The notes below the pieces were generated by a model, which did not search any database, was not told the DNA's origin, and worked only from the letters and a program-made list of their open reading frames with translations. The position numbers and the translations under genes are program-made. This document shows positions 10,217-19,303 of a DNA stretch of 64,000 nucleotides, one piece after another. Each line of letters begins with the position of its first letter. The stretch's first letter is position 1. Source of the DNA: Anaerostipes sp. (GTDB taxonomy: Bacteria > Bacillota > Clostridia > Lachnospirales > Lachnospiraceae); NCBI GenBank assembly GCA_028697725.1, contig JAQVEG010000008.1:1-64000 (forward strand), in the 5' to 3' direction.

Positions 10217-11269
10217 ATGAGACGAAGATTAGGATTAATATGTGTGACAATGCTTAGCATACTTATGCTCAGTGGATGTAAAAAAGAAACAACTCAAAGT
10301 TACAGTCATACGGATTTTGCCATGGGAACTGTAACTAATATTTCTTTATATGGAACTGTAACTGAGGATAAGTTAAAGGAAAAAGAAGAGAATCTAATCA
10401 AAGTTGTAAAGGAGATAGAAGACAAGCAAATTTCATGGAGAGTAAAAGATTCCGCAATTTCTAAGCTGAATGGGTTAAAGAATAAAAATAAGGTGACAGT
10501 GAAGGAACCATTGCTTTCATGGCTTAAAACTTCCATGGAGATTTCAAGGGAGGCTAGTGGAAAAGTGGATGGGAGTATTGGATTGTTGACACAGACATGG
10601 GATTTTGAGTCGGCACATCCGGTGGCACCATCTGCAGAAACTATTAAAAAAGTGCTAAAAGAAGGCAACATATCAGGGTGTTATAAAAACGTAAAATTTG
10701 AAAAAAACGGAACTATAACAACAGGGAAAAATGTTAAATTTGATCTTGGAGCTTTTGGAAAAGGAATTGGAATTGACAAAGTTTATGAAATGATGAAAAA
10801 AGATAAAACAATATCTGGAGGAATTGTTGCACTTGGGGGAAGTGTAGCCGTTTATGGTAAGAAAGAGGATGGACAGTCTTGGAATGTAGGTGTTCAAAAT
10901 CCATCTGGGGAGCAAGGTGAAGTTTTAGGAAGTTTGAAATTAGAAGGTGGAAAGTTTATTTCTACGTCTGGAGATTATGAAAAGTATTTCATAGATAAGA
11001 AAACAGGAAAACGGTATTTTCACATTTTAGATGAAAATACAGGATATTCTGTAGACACAGATGTGAAATCCTGTACCATTGTATGCGATAGTGGAATTAT
11101 AAGTGATGGATTATCCACAGCATGTTTTGCATTAGGACCAAAAAAGAGCCAGCAATTGTTGAAAAAATACAATGCAAAAGCAATTTTTGTGGATAAAAAA
11201 CATAAAGTGACAGTAAGTAAAGGTCTTGAGTTTACTCTTCAAGATAATAGATATAAAGTCATAAATTAG
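10217..11269 (+). CDS. apbE: FAD:protein FMN transferase (lipoprotein)
   Basis: Lipobox LSGC; DFAMGTV, DLGAFGKGIGID, GGIVALGGSVAVYG motifs. Confidence 0.93.
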   Translation: MRRRLGLICVTMLSILMLSGCKKETTQSYSHTDFAMGTVTNISLYGTVTEDKLKEKEENLIKVVKEIEDKQISWRVKDSAISKLNGLKNKNKVTVKEPLLSWLKTSMEISREASGKVDGSIGLLTQTWDFESAHPVAPSAETIKKVLKEGNISGCYKNVKFEKNGTITTGKNVKFDLGAFGKGIGIDKVYEMMKKDKTISGGIVALGGSVAVYGKKEDGQSWNVGVQNPSGEQGEVLGSLKLEGGKFISTSGDYEKYFIDKKTGKRYFHILDENTGYSVDTDVKSCTIVCDSGIISDGLSTACFALGPKKSQQLLKKYNAKAIFVDKKHKVTVSKGLEFTLQDNRYKVIN

Positions 11270-11357
11270 TAATAAAATAGTAATAATTTAGATAACACTA
11301 TAAGGGGGATAAAAGTTATAATAAAGAAATAGAAAAATGTATACAAGGAGGCGTGGG

Positions 11358-12497
11358 ATGAAAATAAGAAAAATTTTATCAGGAATTAGTTTTATTATGG
11401 TTGCAGTTTTATTTTCTTCAACTGTAATATTTGCAAAAGAATCTACATTACAGCAAGATATAAAAAAGGCAGCACGTGCAACAGAGCCAGATGTTTATAA
11501 CATGAAAGAATTTGGTGCTGATCTGGTCAAAAATGCGGAAGAGATGACAGTGCAAATGTTGAGTGGAGGAATTCATTTGTACAATAGTAACTATGCAAAG
11601 AAGGTTCCCGATGGCAGAGTGAAGATTACAGCCAAAGGTGCAGGGATTTTGTATCTTACAGTGATGACAGAAAATGAAAAAGTGACCATCTATGACAGTA
11701 AAAATCAAAAGATAGGTAATTTCAATGAAGAAGATGAACTGACGAAATCGGGAGTAAAAGCAGGAGATGTATTTTATGTTCAACTTCCAAAAAAGGTTCA
11801 AAGAATCTATTTAGTATCATTTGTACTTGAAGATCATCAGACGAAACTTTCTAATGATAGAACTTTAATGCAGACAGGTACAGGACAAAAGGAGTACCGA
11901 ACATTTACAGTTCCAAAGAGATCTTCCATTAGTTTTCAAGTTGAGACATATAAAAAGGGACAGAAGTCATATGGAAGAATTCAAAAATATGAACATGGAA
12001 CATGGAAGTATGTAACGAAAACAATTTCAATAACAAATGATATAGGTGCTTATGCGGCGTTAGGAAAGGGAAGTTACCGTTTTGTGATTACAGTGCCTAA
12101 GGATACAGTTTATATATTGGATTATGAAAGAAAAACTTGTCGAAAAAAATATGCAGTCAAAAAATCAAAAGCTCAGAACATCTCAAAGGGAGATGAAAGA
12201 AGGAATGTATATCTTGCCAATGAAAAGGCTTCTAGATGGTATAAAATAAAGAAAACAAACACGAAAAAAGATGATGTGATATATTTGTCTGGAGATATGA
12301 ACTCAGGAAAATTAAAAGTACAAATATATAAAAAAGGAAAAAAGAAACCAGTAAAAACTGCAAAGTTATCTGGAGGGGATGATGATTTTTGGTATTACAA
12401 TTTGCCAAAAGCAAGAGGAACTTACTATATTAAGGTAACAAAGCTTGGAAAAGCGATGAATGGATCTTATAAAGTTTACTATGACAGCGAGGAATAA
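11358..12497 (+). CDS. Secreted protein of unknown function, paralogue of the following gene
   Basis: Signal peptide; shares ATEPD, YNSNYAKKVPDG, GDVFYVQLPKKV, QTGTGxxEYR and RWYKIK segments with the next gene. Confidence 0.7.
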   Translation: MKIRKILSGISFIMVAVLFSSTVIFAKESTLQQDIKKAARATEPDVYNMKEFGADLVKNAEEMTVQMLSGGIHLYNSNYAKKVPDGRVKITAKGAGILYLTVMTENEKVTIYDSKNQKIGNFNEEDELTKSGVKAGDVFYVQLPKKVQRIYLVSFVLEDHQTKLSNDRTLMQTGTGQKEYRTFTVPKRSSISFQVETYKKGQKSYGRIQKYEHGTWKYVTKTISITNDIGAYAALGKGSYRFVITVPKDTVYILDYERKTCRKKYAVKKSKAQNISKGDERRNVYLANEKASRWYKIKKTNTKKDDVIYLSGDMNSGKLKVQIYKKGKKKPVKTAKLSGGDDDFWYYNLPKARGTYYIKVTKLGKAMNGSYKVYYDSEE

Positions 12498-12515
12498 TGA
12501 GAAGGAGATTATAAT

Positions 12516-13738
12516 ATGAAAAAGAAAAAAACAGCATTATTACTTACGTTGGTTCTAGGATTTAGTCTTTGCTTTCCAAGTAGTGTATTTGCAAAGAATA
12601 ATAAAGTGAAGGAGTTAAAGCCTGCACAAGAACAGATACAACAAACCATGAAAAAGGAATTAAAAAAGAAAGCAAAGACAAAAAAACCAAAGCAACAGAG
12701 CCAGATGCCTTTAACAAAGGGGAGATTGGTGCATATCAGTTTCCGTACTTGGAATCCATTATGGAGTATCTGCTTTGTGGTGGGAATAATTATTATAATA
12801 GCAATTATTCAAAAAAAGTTCCACAAGGATTAGTAAAGATGACAGTGCAAGATCCTGGTACTTTAATGGTTTCTGCTGCATCTTCTGATAAGGAAACCAC
12901 AATATTAACAGTATATGATAAAAATAAAAAGAGACTTGGAATTATGGAAGATTCTATGCTTCAGATAAATGTAAAAAAAGGTGATGTTTATTATTTTGAA
13001 CTTCCAAAGAAGGTGGAGCTTTTAGCATTGAGTGCAATTGTATTTAAGGATCACAGCACAACGTTGTCAAATGAATGTACGGAGATTCAAACTGGAACTG
13101 GAACAACAGAATATCGAAGCTTCAAAGCGTCAAAAAGAAGTGAACTTAATATTATGTTAGCACCTGTGACAACAGAACAAATTTTGGGAAGTTTTTCTGT
13201 TCAGAAGTATGTAAAAGGAAGTTGGGAAAATATTGACCATAAGGCAACAAAGACTAAGAAGACCGCAAGTGAATACATAACCATATTCTCATATGGATTA
13301 AATGCTGGAACCTATCGTTTTGTAAGTAAAATGCCAAAAGATGGTGTATATATGATGGCAGGGGAGAAAATAAGTAGAAAGAAACGTTATGCCACAACAC
13401 GAAAAAAAGCACAATACGTTGAAAATGGAGATGAGAAAGCTGACATATTTACAGCGTCAGAACAAAAAGCAAGATGGTATAAAATCAAGCGAACAACAAT
13501 TCGTAAAAAGAAGCAATATATAGAAGTGGATCCAGACACATCGGTTGGAAAGATTAAAGTTTCTGTTTATAAAAAGGGAATTAAAAAGCCATTAAAAACA
13601 AAAGTAATAAATGGTGCTTCTGAGTATGGAACTTTTAAGTTTAGCCCGAAACAAGGGGTTGGAACCTACTACGTAAAAATACAGAAAATTGGGAAGAAGA
13701 CAAATGGATCTTATCTATTAGATAATCGTTGCAAATAA
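12516..13738 (+). pseudogene. Secreted paralogue split by a -1 frameshift at A7 (12680-12686); frame 0 12516-12686, -1 frame 12686-13738
   Basis: The ORFs at 12516-12833 and 12749-13738 join by a -1 shift at A_AAA_AAA (codons aaa|aaa at 12681-12686). The joined frame continues TKATEPDAFNKGEIGAYQFPYLESIMEYLLCGGNNYYNSNYSKKVPQG, homologous to the upstream paralogue. Confidence 0.8.
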
Positions 13739-13758
13739 GCAGAAAGGATGTGGGTGAG

Positions 13759-14370
13759 ATGAGACCAAACACATTGATATGCATTTCAAGAGAATACGGA
13801 AGTGGTGGACATGAGATTGGGAAATTACTTTCCGAGAAACTTGGAATACCAATGTACGATAAAGAAATTATAAGCCACGTTGCAAAAGAGGCAAATGTAT
13901 CAGAAAAATTTGTTGAGGAAAAAGAAGGTGCAGATAATTACAGCTACATTTTCGGAATTCCAGCAGGACATGGATACATGGGGGACGTTGATAAGAATCA
14001 AATTATGACACCTAAGAGATTATTTGAGGTACAATCCAGAGTAATCCAAAAAATTGCTGAGAAAGAAGGTTCTTGTATTTTTGTTGGACGATGTGCAGAT
14101 GTTATTCTTCAAAAATATCCAGGCTGTCATACATTTTTTATTCATTCATCCACCGAAGAGCGAGTGAAACGTTTAGTTGCTACTGAAGGATTTACAGAAA
14201 AACAGGCAATGAAAGAAATGAAAAAAGTAGATAATGAAAGATCGTCCTATCACAATTATTATACGAAGATGAAATGGGGACATCCAAGTAATTATGAATT
14301 AATCATTAACACAGGAAGAACAGGACTAGAGCGTGGGGCCAATGTAATCGTTTCCTATTTAGAAGATTAA
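13759..14370 (+). CDS. Cytidylate kinase-like family protein
   Basis: LICISREYGSGGHEIGKLLSEKLGIPMYDKEI N-terminus. Confidence 0.87.
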   Translation: MRPNTLICISREYGSGGHEIGKLLSEKLGIPMYDKEIISHVAKEANVSEKFVEEKEGADNYSYIFGIPAGHGYMGDVDKNQIMTPKRLFEVQSRVIQKIAEKEGSCIFVGRCADVILQKYPGCHTFFIHSSTEERVKRLVATEGFTEKQAMKEMKKVDNERSSYHNYYTKMKWGHPSNYELIINTGRTGLERGANVIVSYLED

Positions 14371-14380
14371 TGTAAGAGTA

Positions 14381-14415
14381 AGAGTAGAAGAGTAAAATCA
14401 TCTACTCTTTTTTTT
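14381..14415 (+). terminator. Rho-independent terminator
   Basis: AGAGTAGA (14381-14388) / TCTACTCT (14401-14408) followed by T-run. Confidence 0.85.
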
Positions 14416-14428
14416 GATAAAAAATATT

Positions 14429-14450
14429 TTTACTTTCGTACGAAAGTAAA
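14429..14450. promoter_or_regulatory. Perfect 22-bp palindrome TTTACTTTCGTACGAAAGTAAA, putative DeoR-family operator
   Basis: Self-reverse-complementary; sits directly upstream of a TTGACA -35. Confidence 0.8.
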
Positions 14451-14452
14451 TG

Positions 14453-14481
14453 TTGACAGTTAAGAAATACTATGATATAGT
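14453..14481 (+). promoter_or_regulatory. Sigma-A-type promoter of the DeoR/aldolase transcription unit
   Basis: TTGACA (14453-14458), 17-bp spacer, TATAGT (14476-14481). Confidence 0.82.
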
Positions 14482-14511
14482 TTAAACAAGATAAGAGGAA
14501 GGGGTGGTCAG

Positions 14512-15258
14512 ATGAAAGATAGACAGGCAGCAATTGTTGATTATGTTAGTACCGTTGGGAAAGTAGAAGTCAGTGTACTTGCAGAGCATTTTAATATATC
14601 TAAGGTCACCATTCGTAAGGATTTAGATTTCTTGTCAGAGAAGGGAATTCTAAAAAGAGAACGAGGTTATGCCTTGCTCAATGATCCTGACGATATCAAT
14701 TATCGAATGGCATTTCATTATGAAGTGAAAGAAAGAATTGCCAGAGCGGCAGCAAAGCAAGTGGCAGATGGGGAAACCATTTTAGTAGAAGCGGGTTCTA
14801 CATGTGCGATTTTTGCAGAGGAAGCCGTTAGAACACATCACAATATTACCATTGTGACCAATTCAGCTCATGTTGCTGGTTTTATTAAAGATGAGCTTGG
14901 AGCGAATATTATTTTGTTAGGCGGGAATTATCAGAAGCGTCGGCAGGCTATGGTTGGACCTATGACGAAAGCGTGTTTATCGGAATTTAAGTTTGATAAA
15001 GTATTCTTGGGGATTGATGGATATTCTAGAGAAGTTGGATTTACAGGGAATGATCTTCTTAGAGCCGATACGTTAGAAAAGATGATTCAAGTATCCAATC
15101 ACGTATATGTTCTTGGGGAATCCGAGAAGTATGGGCATTCAGGAGCTATTTCATTTTTGAAATTTGAAGATGTACATGAAGTGATTACTGACGAGGGAAT
15201 TCATCCAGAGGAAGTAACATTTTTAAAAAATAAAGGAATCAATGTAACGTTAGTTTAA
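14512..15258 (+). CDS. DeoR/GlpR family transcriptional regulator
   Basis: HTH DRQAAIVDYVSTVGKVEVSVLAEHFNISKVTIRKDLDFL; DeoRC sensor domain. Confidence 0.93.
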   Translation: MKDRQAAIVDYVSTVGKVEVSVLAEHFNISKVTIRKDLDFLSEKGILKRERGYALLNDPDDINYRMAFHYEVKERIARAAAKQVADGETILVEAGSTCAIFAEEAVRTHHNITIVTNSAHVAGFIKDELGANIILLGGNYQKRRQAMVGPMTKACLSEFKFDKVFLGIDGYSREVGFTGNDLLRADTLEKMIQVSNHVYVLGESEKYGHSGAISFLKFEDVHEVITDEGIHPEEVTFLKNKGINVTLV

Positions 15259-15274
15259 TTTAGGAGGAACTACT

Positions 15275-15952
15275 ATGGAATTATTATTTGACACAGCCAA
15301 TATCGAAGACATTAAGAAGTACATGCAATACTACCCAATTACAGGAATCACAAGTAACCCAAGTATTTTAAAATCAGAAGGAGATGTTGACTTCTTTGGT
15401 GTTTTAAAAGAAATCCGCAGCATTATTGGAATGGAACGTTCTTTGCACGTTCAAGTTATTTCTGAAGATGCAGAAGGAATGATTGAAGAAGCAAGAGCAA
15501 TTGTAAAGAATATAGATAAGAATGTATTTGTAAAGATTCCAACATCTGAAGAAGGTGTGAAAGCTATGATGGCATTAAAGGCAGAAGGAATCGGAGTTAC
15601 TGCAACTGCTATTTATACAAAGATTCAAGGATTTATGGCAATTATGGCAGGAGCTGATTTCCTTGCACCATACTGTAACCGTATGGAAAATCTTGATGTT
15701 GATTTTGAAGATGCAATTAGTGCATTCCGTGAAATGATTGAAGAAAATAATGCAGACTGCAAGATTTTAGCAGCAAGTTTTAAGAACATTCAACAAGTGA
15801 ATAAAGCATTTTTAGCTGGGGCTCAAACAGCAACAGTTCAGCCAACCATGTTAAGTGGAGCATTTAATATGGCAGCAGTTGCAAAAGCAACAGCCGACTT
15901 TAAAGCTGATTGGAATGCAGTTCGTGGAGATGTCTTAATTACAGATTTATAG
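15275..15952 (+). CDS. Fructose-6-phosphate aldolase / transaldolase-like protein
   Basis: MELLFDTANIEDIKKYMQYYPITGITSNPSIL; VFVKIPTSEEGVKAM (Schiff-base Lys); GVTATAIY. Confidence 0.9.
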   Translation: MELLFDTANIEDIKKYMQYYPITGITSNPSILKSEGDVDFFGVLKEIRSIIGMERSLHVQVISEDAEGMIEEARAIVKNIDKNVFVKIPTSEEGVKAMMALKAEGIGVTATAIYTKIQGFMAIMAGADFLAPYCNRMENLDVDFEDAISAFREMIEENNADCKILAASFKNIQQVNKAFLAGAQTATVQPTMLSGAFNMAAVAKATADFKADWNAVRGDVLITDL

Positions 15953-15977
15953 ATATGAATTGATAGAAAACAGATAG

Positions 15978-16014
15978 AATCCTTCAGGAGAGGTTTTTCC
16001 TGAAGGATTTTTTC
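15978..16014 (+). terminator. Rho-independent terminator
   Basis: AATCCTTCAGGA ... TCCTGAAGGATT followed by TTTTC. Confidence 0.9.
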
Positions 16015-16051
16015 TTGCTGCTATCAAAAGGCTCTACAAAAAAGTGTTATA

Positions 16052-16070
16052 TAGTTACCAAAAAGTAAGT
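16052..16070. promoter_or_regulatory. Putative HxlR-type operator upstream of MATE gene
   Basis: TAGTTACCAAAAAGTAAGT; its reverse complement ACTTACTTTTTGGTAACTA resembles the 19124 and 18419 elements. Confidence 0.5.
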
Positions 16071-16135
16071 GCTATTTTTTATAAAATGTATCTGCTATAC
16101 TTTAGGCATTGTTTGAAGACAGAGGAGATGAGAAT

Positions 16136-17470
16136 GTGACAAAAGAAAAACATGATTTGAATAAAGGAAATGTACGAGGAAAATTAATTCAATATGCCTT
16201 GCCCATTGTGGCCAGTAGTTTGCTCCAAGGAGTCTATAGTATTGTAGATATGCTGATAGCAGGGCGATTTTTAGGAAGCAGAGGAGTTTCTGCAATCAAT
16301 AATTCCAGCCAAGTAATGAATATGGCAACTCAGATAGCCATTGGATTGACTCTTGGAGGAAATATCCTAATTGGACAGTATTTTGGTGCGAAAAAAGAGA
16401 GAGAACGGAAAGAGGCAACTGGAAATTTGCTTATATTATGTTTGATTCTTGGTGTAATTGCATCGATTGCATTATTTGTTATGGCACCAACACTTATGAC
16501 CCTTCTCAATGCACCGTCAAGACAGGAAGCGGTTATCTACTTGAAAATATGTGCCATAGGATATGTAACCATTTTGTTATACAATGGATGTAGTGCAATT
16601 ATGCGAGCCGTGGGAAATTCAAGAATGCCATTTATCTGTATTGGAATATCAACGGTAATTAATATTGTATTAGATGTTGTCTTTGTAATTTTCTTAAAGA
16701 TGGGCGTTGCGGGTACGGCTTTGGCAACGATTATTGCACAAGCAATTTCTTTTATTGTTGCCATAATGTACATTTTAAAAAATAAAGAATACTTTGGTGT
16801 ACAACTAGAGTTTATGAAGGTAAAATTAGAGAAAATCCAAAAAATATTTAAGCTTGGAATTCCCTGCGCTCTTCAATGGACCATTGCCAGTATATCGTGG
16901 CTAGTTGTAACATATTTTATTAATGCATATGGATTGGATGTATCCGCTGGAAATGGAATTAGTATTAAAATTAAAGACTTCTGCCAGCTTTTTATTTCTG
17001 CAATGTCAGGAGCTGCATCAACGATGATTGCACAGGCATTAGGTGCAAAAATGTTTGACCGAGGAAAAGAGATTATGTATGAAGCCATGAAGATTACCAT
17101 AGGGATGGCAGTATTAATTATCGTAATTGTAGAATTAGCAGCACCAATTCTTGCAGGATGTTTTACAACAAATCCAGCTGTCATAGAAAATGCAGTATTA
17201 AATCTAAGAATTGAGATTATAGGTCAATTATTCTATGCATCTTTTTTGATTTATCATTCACTGATGACGGGAGCAGGACATACCTGGATGGTTATGGGAA
17301 GTTCCTTTGTAAATTGTATTTTAGTGAGAGTAATTTTGGTTATTATTTTCAATCAATATTGGGGACTTCAAGGAGTTTATCTGGGATGTATGATTGCACC
17401 AGCATCATCAATTCCTATTGGTTGGATTTATACGAAGACAAATGTATGGAGAAAAAGTCTTGTTTCGTAA
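16136..17470 (+). CDS. MATE family efflux transporter
   Basis: GTG start at 16136; NKGNVRGKLIQYALPIVASSLLQGVYSIVDMLIAGRFLG. Confidence 0.88.
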   Translation: MTKEKHDLNKGNVRGKLIQYALPIVASSLLQGVYSIVDMLIAGRFLGSRGVSAINNSSQVMNMATQIAIGLTLGGNILIGQYFGAKKERERKEATGNLLILCLILGVIASIALFVMAPTLMTLLNAPSRQEAVIYLKICAIGYVTILLYNGCSAIMRAVGNSRMPFICIGISTVINIVLDVVFVIFLKMGVAGTALATIIAQAISFIVAIMYILKNKEYFGVQLEFMKVKLEKIQKIFKLGIPCALQWTIASISWLVVTYFINAYGLDVSAGNGISIKIKDFCQLFISAMSGAASTMIAQALGAKMFDRGKEIMYEAMKITIGMAVLIIVIVELAAPILAGCFTTNPAVIENAVLNLRIEIIGQLFYASFLIYHSLMTGAGHTWMVMGSSFVNCILVRVILVIIFNQYWGLQGVYLGCMIAPASSIPIGWIYTKTNVWRKSLVS

Positions 17471-17480
17471 ATATAGAATT

Positions 17481-17525
17481 AAGAAGCCCTTAGACAAATG
17501 AACTGTCTAAGGGCTTCTTTTTTTA
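17481..17525. terminator. Bidirectional terminator between convergent MATE and hydrolase genes
   Basis: Perfect 16-bp stem AAGAAGCCCTTAGACA / TGTCTAAGGGCTTCTT followed by T-run. Confidence 0.92.
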
Positions 17526-17533
17526 AGGAGAGT

Positions 17534-18340
17534 TTATGGTAAGAAAGGCTTTGGACTTTCTTCTTCATAAAGTGAAGGTAAAAATCTGGATAGATTAGAA
17601 AACTCTTCACAACAATGAGAAAAAAGAGCCTTAGCCCCTTCCAGAGGAATTGAAACATCTTCTGGAATTACTCTACAAAGGTTTCTGTTTACAATCTGGT
17701 AGCCAATCCAAAACTGGCTTCTTAGTTCGTAACCATTATTTCCTTTTCTGAGTACATGAGCCATGACACAATTTAAACCTTGTCCAGGGAATTTTGGATG
17801 ACCGTTGGCACATACCATGGCAGTAGTATGTTCATCAAGCAGTGATTCATCAAATCCCATTCGATCTGGAGATAGGAAATCTAAAACAATATCCTCGGCT
17901 CCAGTTACGACATTTTCACAAATTAGGTGTGTCGTATCCCAAATTCTATGTCGCATAGATAAGGTTTCATCCAATGCTTGTTCCCGATTCATTGTACGAG
18001 CGTAAAAATGAGCCTCTGGGAACCATATTTTATATCTTAAATCTTCCAATGGATGCCATGCAAACCACCAGTAAAACATCTCAGGGGTTACATTTGGCAT
18101 GGAAGTTACATTGGCAACATAGCCAGTACCGTCTTTGAAAATTCCATAACCAGTGTCTCCAATTACAGGAGTAGAATCTAAAAGTTTGTTACGGTTTTCA
18201 ATAGACAACATGTCTGATTCATTTAATGGATTGTCCAAGGCAAGAGCCTGACGATCCGTAGGGGGGAAAGAATCCCGGAAAAAATACTTCGAGTAGGAAA
18301 GTGCCGTTTCCACAGAAGTAAGATAATCTGAAGTCATCAT
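17534..18340 (-). CDS. phy: Phloretin hydrolase / 2,4-diacetylphloroglucinol hydrolase (PhlG) family C-C hydrolase
   Basis: PhlG/Phy-type sequence (GYGIFKDGTGYVANVTSMPNVTPEMFYWWFAWHPLEDLRYKIWFPEAHF...). Start chosen at the ATGATG preceded by AAGGAAAGG; the ORF extends upstream to 18370. Confidence 0.85.
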   Translation of the reverse strand: MMTSDYLTSVETALSYSKYFFRDSFPPTDRQALALDNPLNESDMLSIENRNKLLDSTPVIGDTGYGIFKDGTGYVANVTSMPNVTPEMFYWWFAWHPLEDLRYKIWFPEAHFYARTMNREQALDETLSMRHRIWDTTHLICENVVTGAEDIVLDFLSPDRMGFDESLLDEHTTAMVCANGHPKFPGQGLNCVMAHVLRKGNNGYELRSQFWIGYQIVNRNLCRVIPEDVSIPLEGAKALFSHCCEEFSNLSRFLPSLYEEESPKPFLP

Positions 18341-18418
18341 AGTTTTAATATCCTTTCCTTTCATATTCAATCATATTTACTATACTTAGTTTAACAAAAG
18401 GACGGAGTATTACAATAC

Positions 18419-18442
18419 ATACAATTTGGTAAGTAGGTAACC
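18419..18442. promoter_or_regulatory. Putative HxlR-type operator upstream of the hydrolase gene
   Basis: ATACAATTTGGTAAGTAGGTAACC; shares TTTGGTAAGTAG(G)TAACC with 19124-19147. Confidence 0.6.
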
Positions 18443-18459
18443 AGATGGTAAGGGAAGAA

Positions 18460-18502
18460 AAAGAAAAGCACATACAATCCATAACTCAATTGTATGTGCT
18501 TT
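18460..18502 (-). terminator. Terminator of the HxlR-family gene
   Basis: AAAGCACATACAA / TTGTATGTGCTTT stem with U-tract on the minus strand. Confidence 0.75.
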
Positions 18503-18507
18503 CTTTC

Positions 18508-18951
18508 TTATTCATTTTTAGTATTTTCAAATTCAAGAATTTCTTTCTGTCGCTTGTAGGCATTCAGAATATCTTCTAATTGATCTGTGTACTTTCTGTC
18601 TGTGTGTACATCAAAACAGTTAGGGTCAATCTCAACATCTAAATCATCCATGCGTCGCATGGCCCAGATATATAGAATATCCAGAGCAGGAATCAAGTCC
18701 TCGCCCAATGACGTTAATTTATATTCTACCTTTAATGGAATGGTGTTGTATTGAATTCGTTCAATCAACCCATCTGCAATTAATTCTCTTAATTGCTGGC
18801 TTAGCACCTTCTCACTAATGGGAAAATGATTCAATGTCTGATTAAATCGAATTGAACCTTTGAAATGTATCTCATGAAGTAGTGTCATCTTCCACTTCCC
18901 TTTGATGCATGCTGACACAAAATGATAAGGGTTTGTTCCAATTTGTTCCAT
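18508..18951 (-). CDS. HxlR-family winged helix-turn-helix transcriptional regulator
   Basis: GKWKMTLLHEIHFKGSIRFNQTLNHFPISEKVLSQQLRELIADGLIERIQYNTIPLKVEYKLTSLGEDL. Confidence 0.92.
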   Translation of the reverse strand: MEQIGTNPYHFVSACIKGKWKMTLLHEIHFKGSIRFNQTLNHFPISEKVLSQQLRELIADGLIERIQYNTIPLKVEYKLTSLGEDLIPALDILYIWAMRRMDDLDVEIDPNCFDVHTDRKYTDQLEDILNAYKRQKEILEFENTKNE

Positions 18952-19123
18952 AGTAAGCTCCTTATTAATGTGAATATAATCATAAAAAACAATATTTTTA
19001 TGAGTGCGGCAAATCCAATTATACATTTTTTATCAATATTATACAAGTTTTTTTGTGCAGACTGGTAAAAAAATAACAAATAAAAAAAGCAAAAAATGCA
19101 GTAAATATACCAAATTTACCCAG

Positions 19124-19165
19124 ATTACTCTTTGGTAAGTAGTAACCAAAGGGTTACTGGGTAAC
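19124..19165. promoter_or_regulatory. Putative HxlR-type operator pair upstream of the phloroglucinol operon
   Basis: ATTACTCTTTGGTAAGTAGTAACC (19124-19147) followed by palindrome GTTACTGGGTAAC (19153-19165). Confidence 0.6.
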
Positions 19166-19178
19166 AAAATTGTAAGTA

Positions 19179-19207
19179 TTGTATAGAAATTAATACAATG
19201 TTACTAT
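19179..19207 (+). promoter_or_regulatory. Candidate promoter of the phloroglucinol operon
   Basis: TTGTAT (19179-19184), 17 bp, TACTAT (19202-19207). Confidence 0.5.
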
Positions 19208-19303
19208 GAATTCATCGAAGAAATAGTAAACACGTGTGTACTCCGATGAAATTTGTGAAAAAAATATCATTACAATTAATTTAGAACCATAAGGAGGTTT
19301 CAA

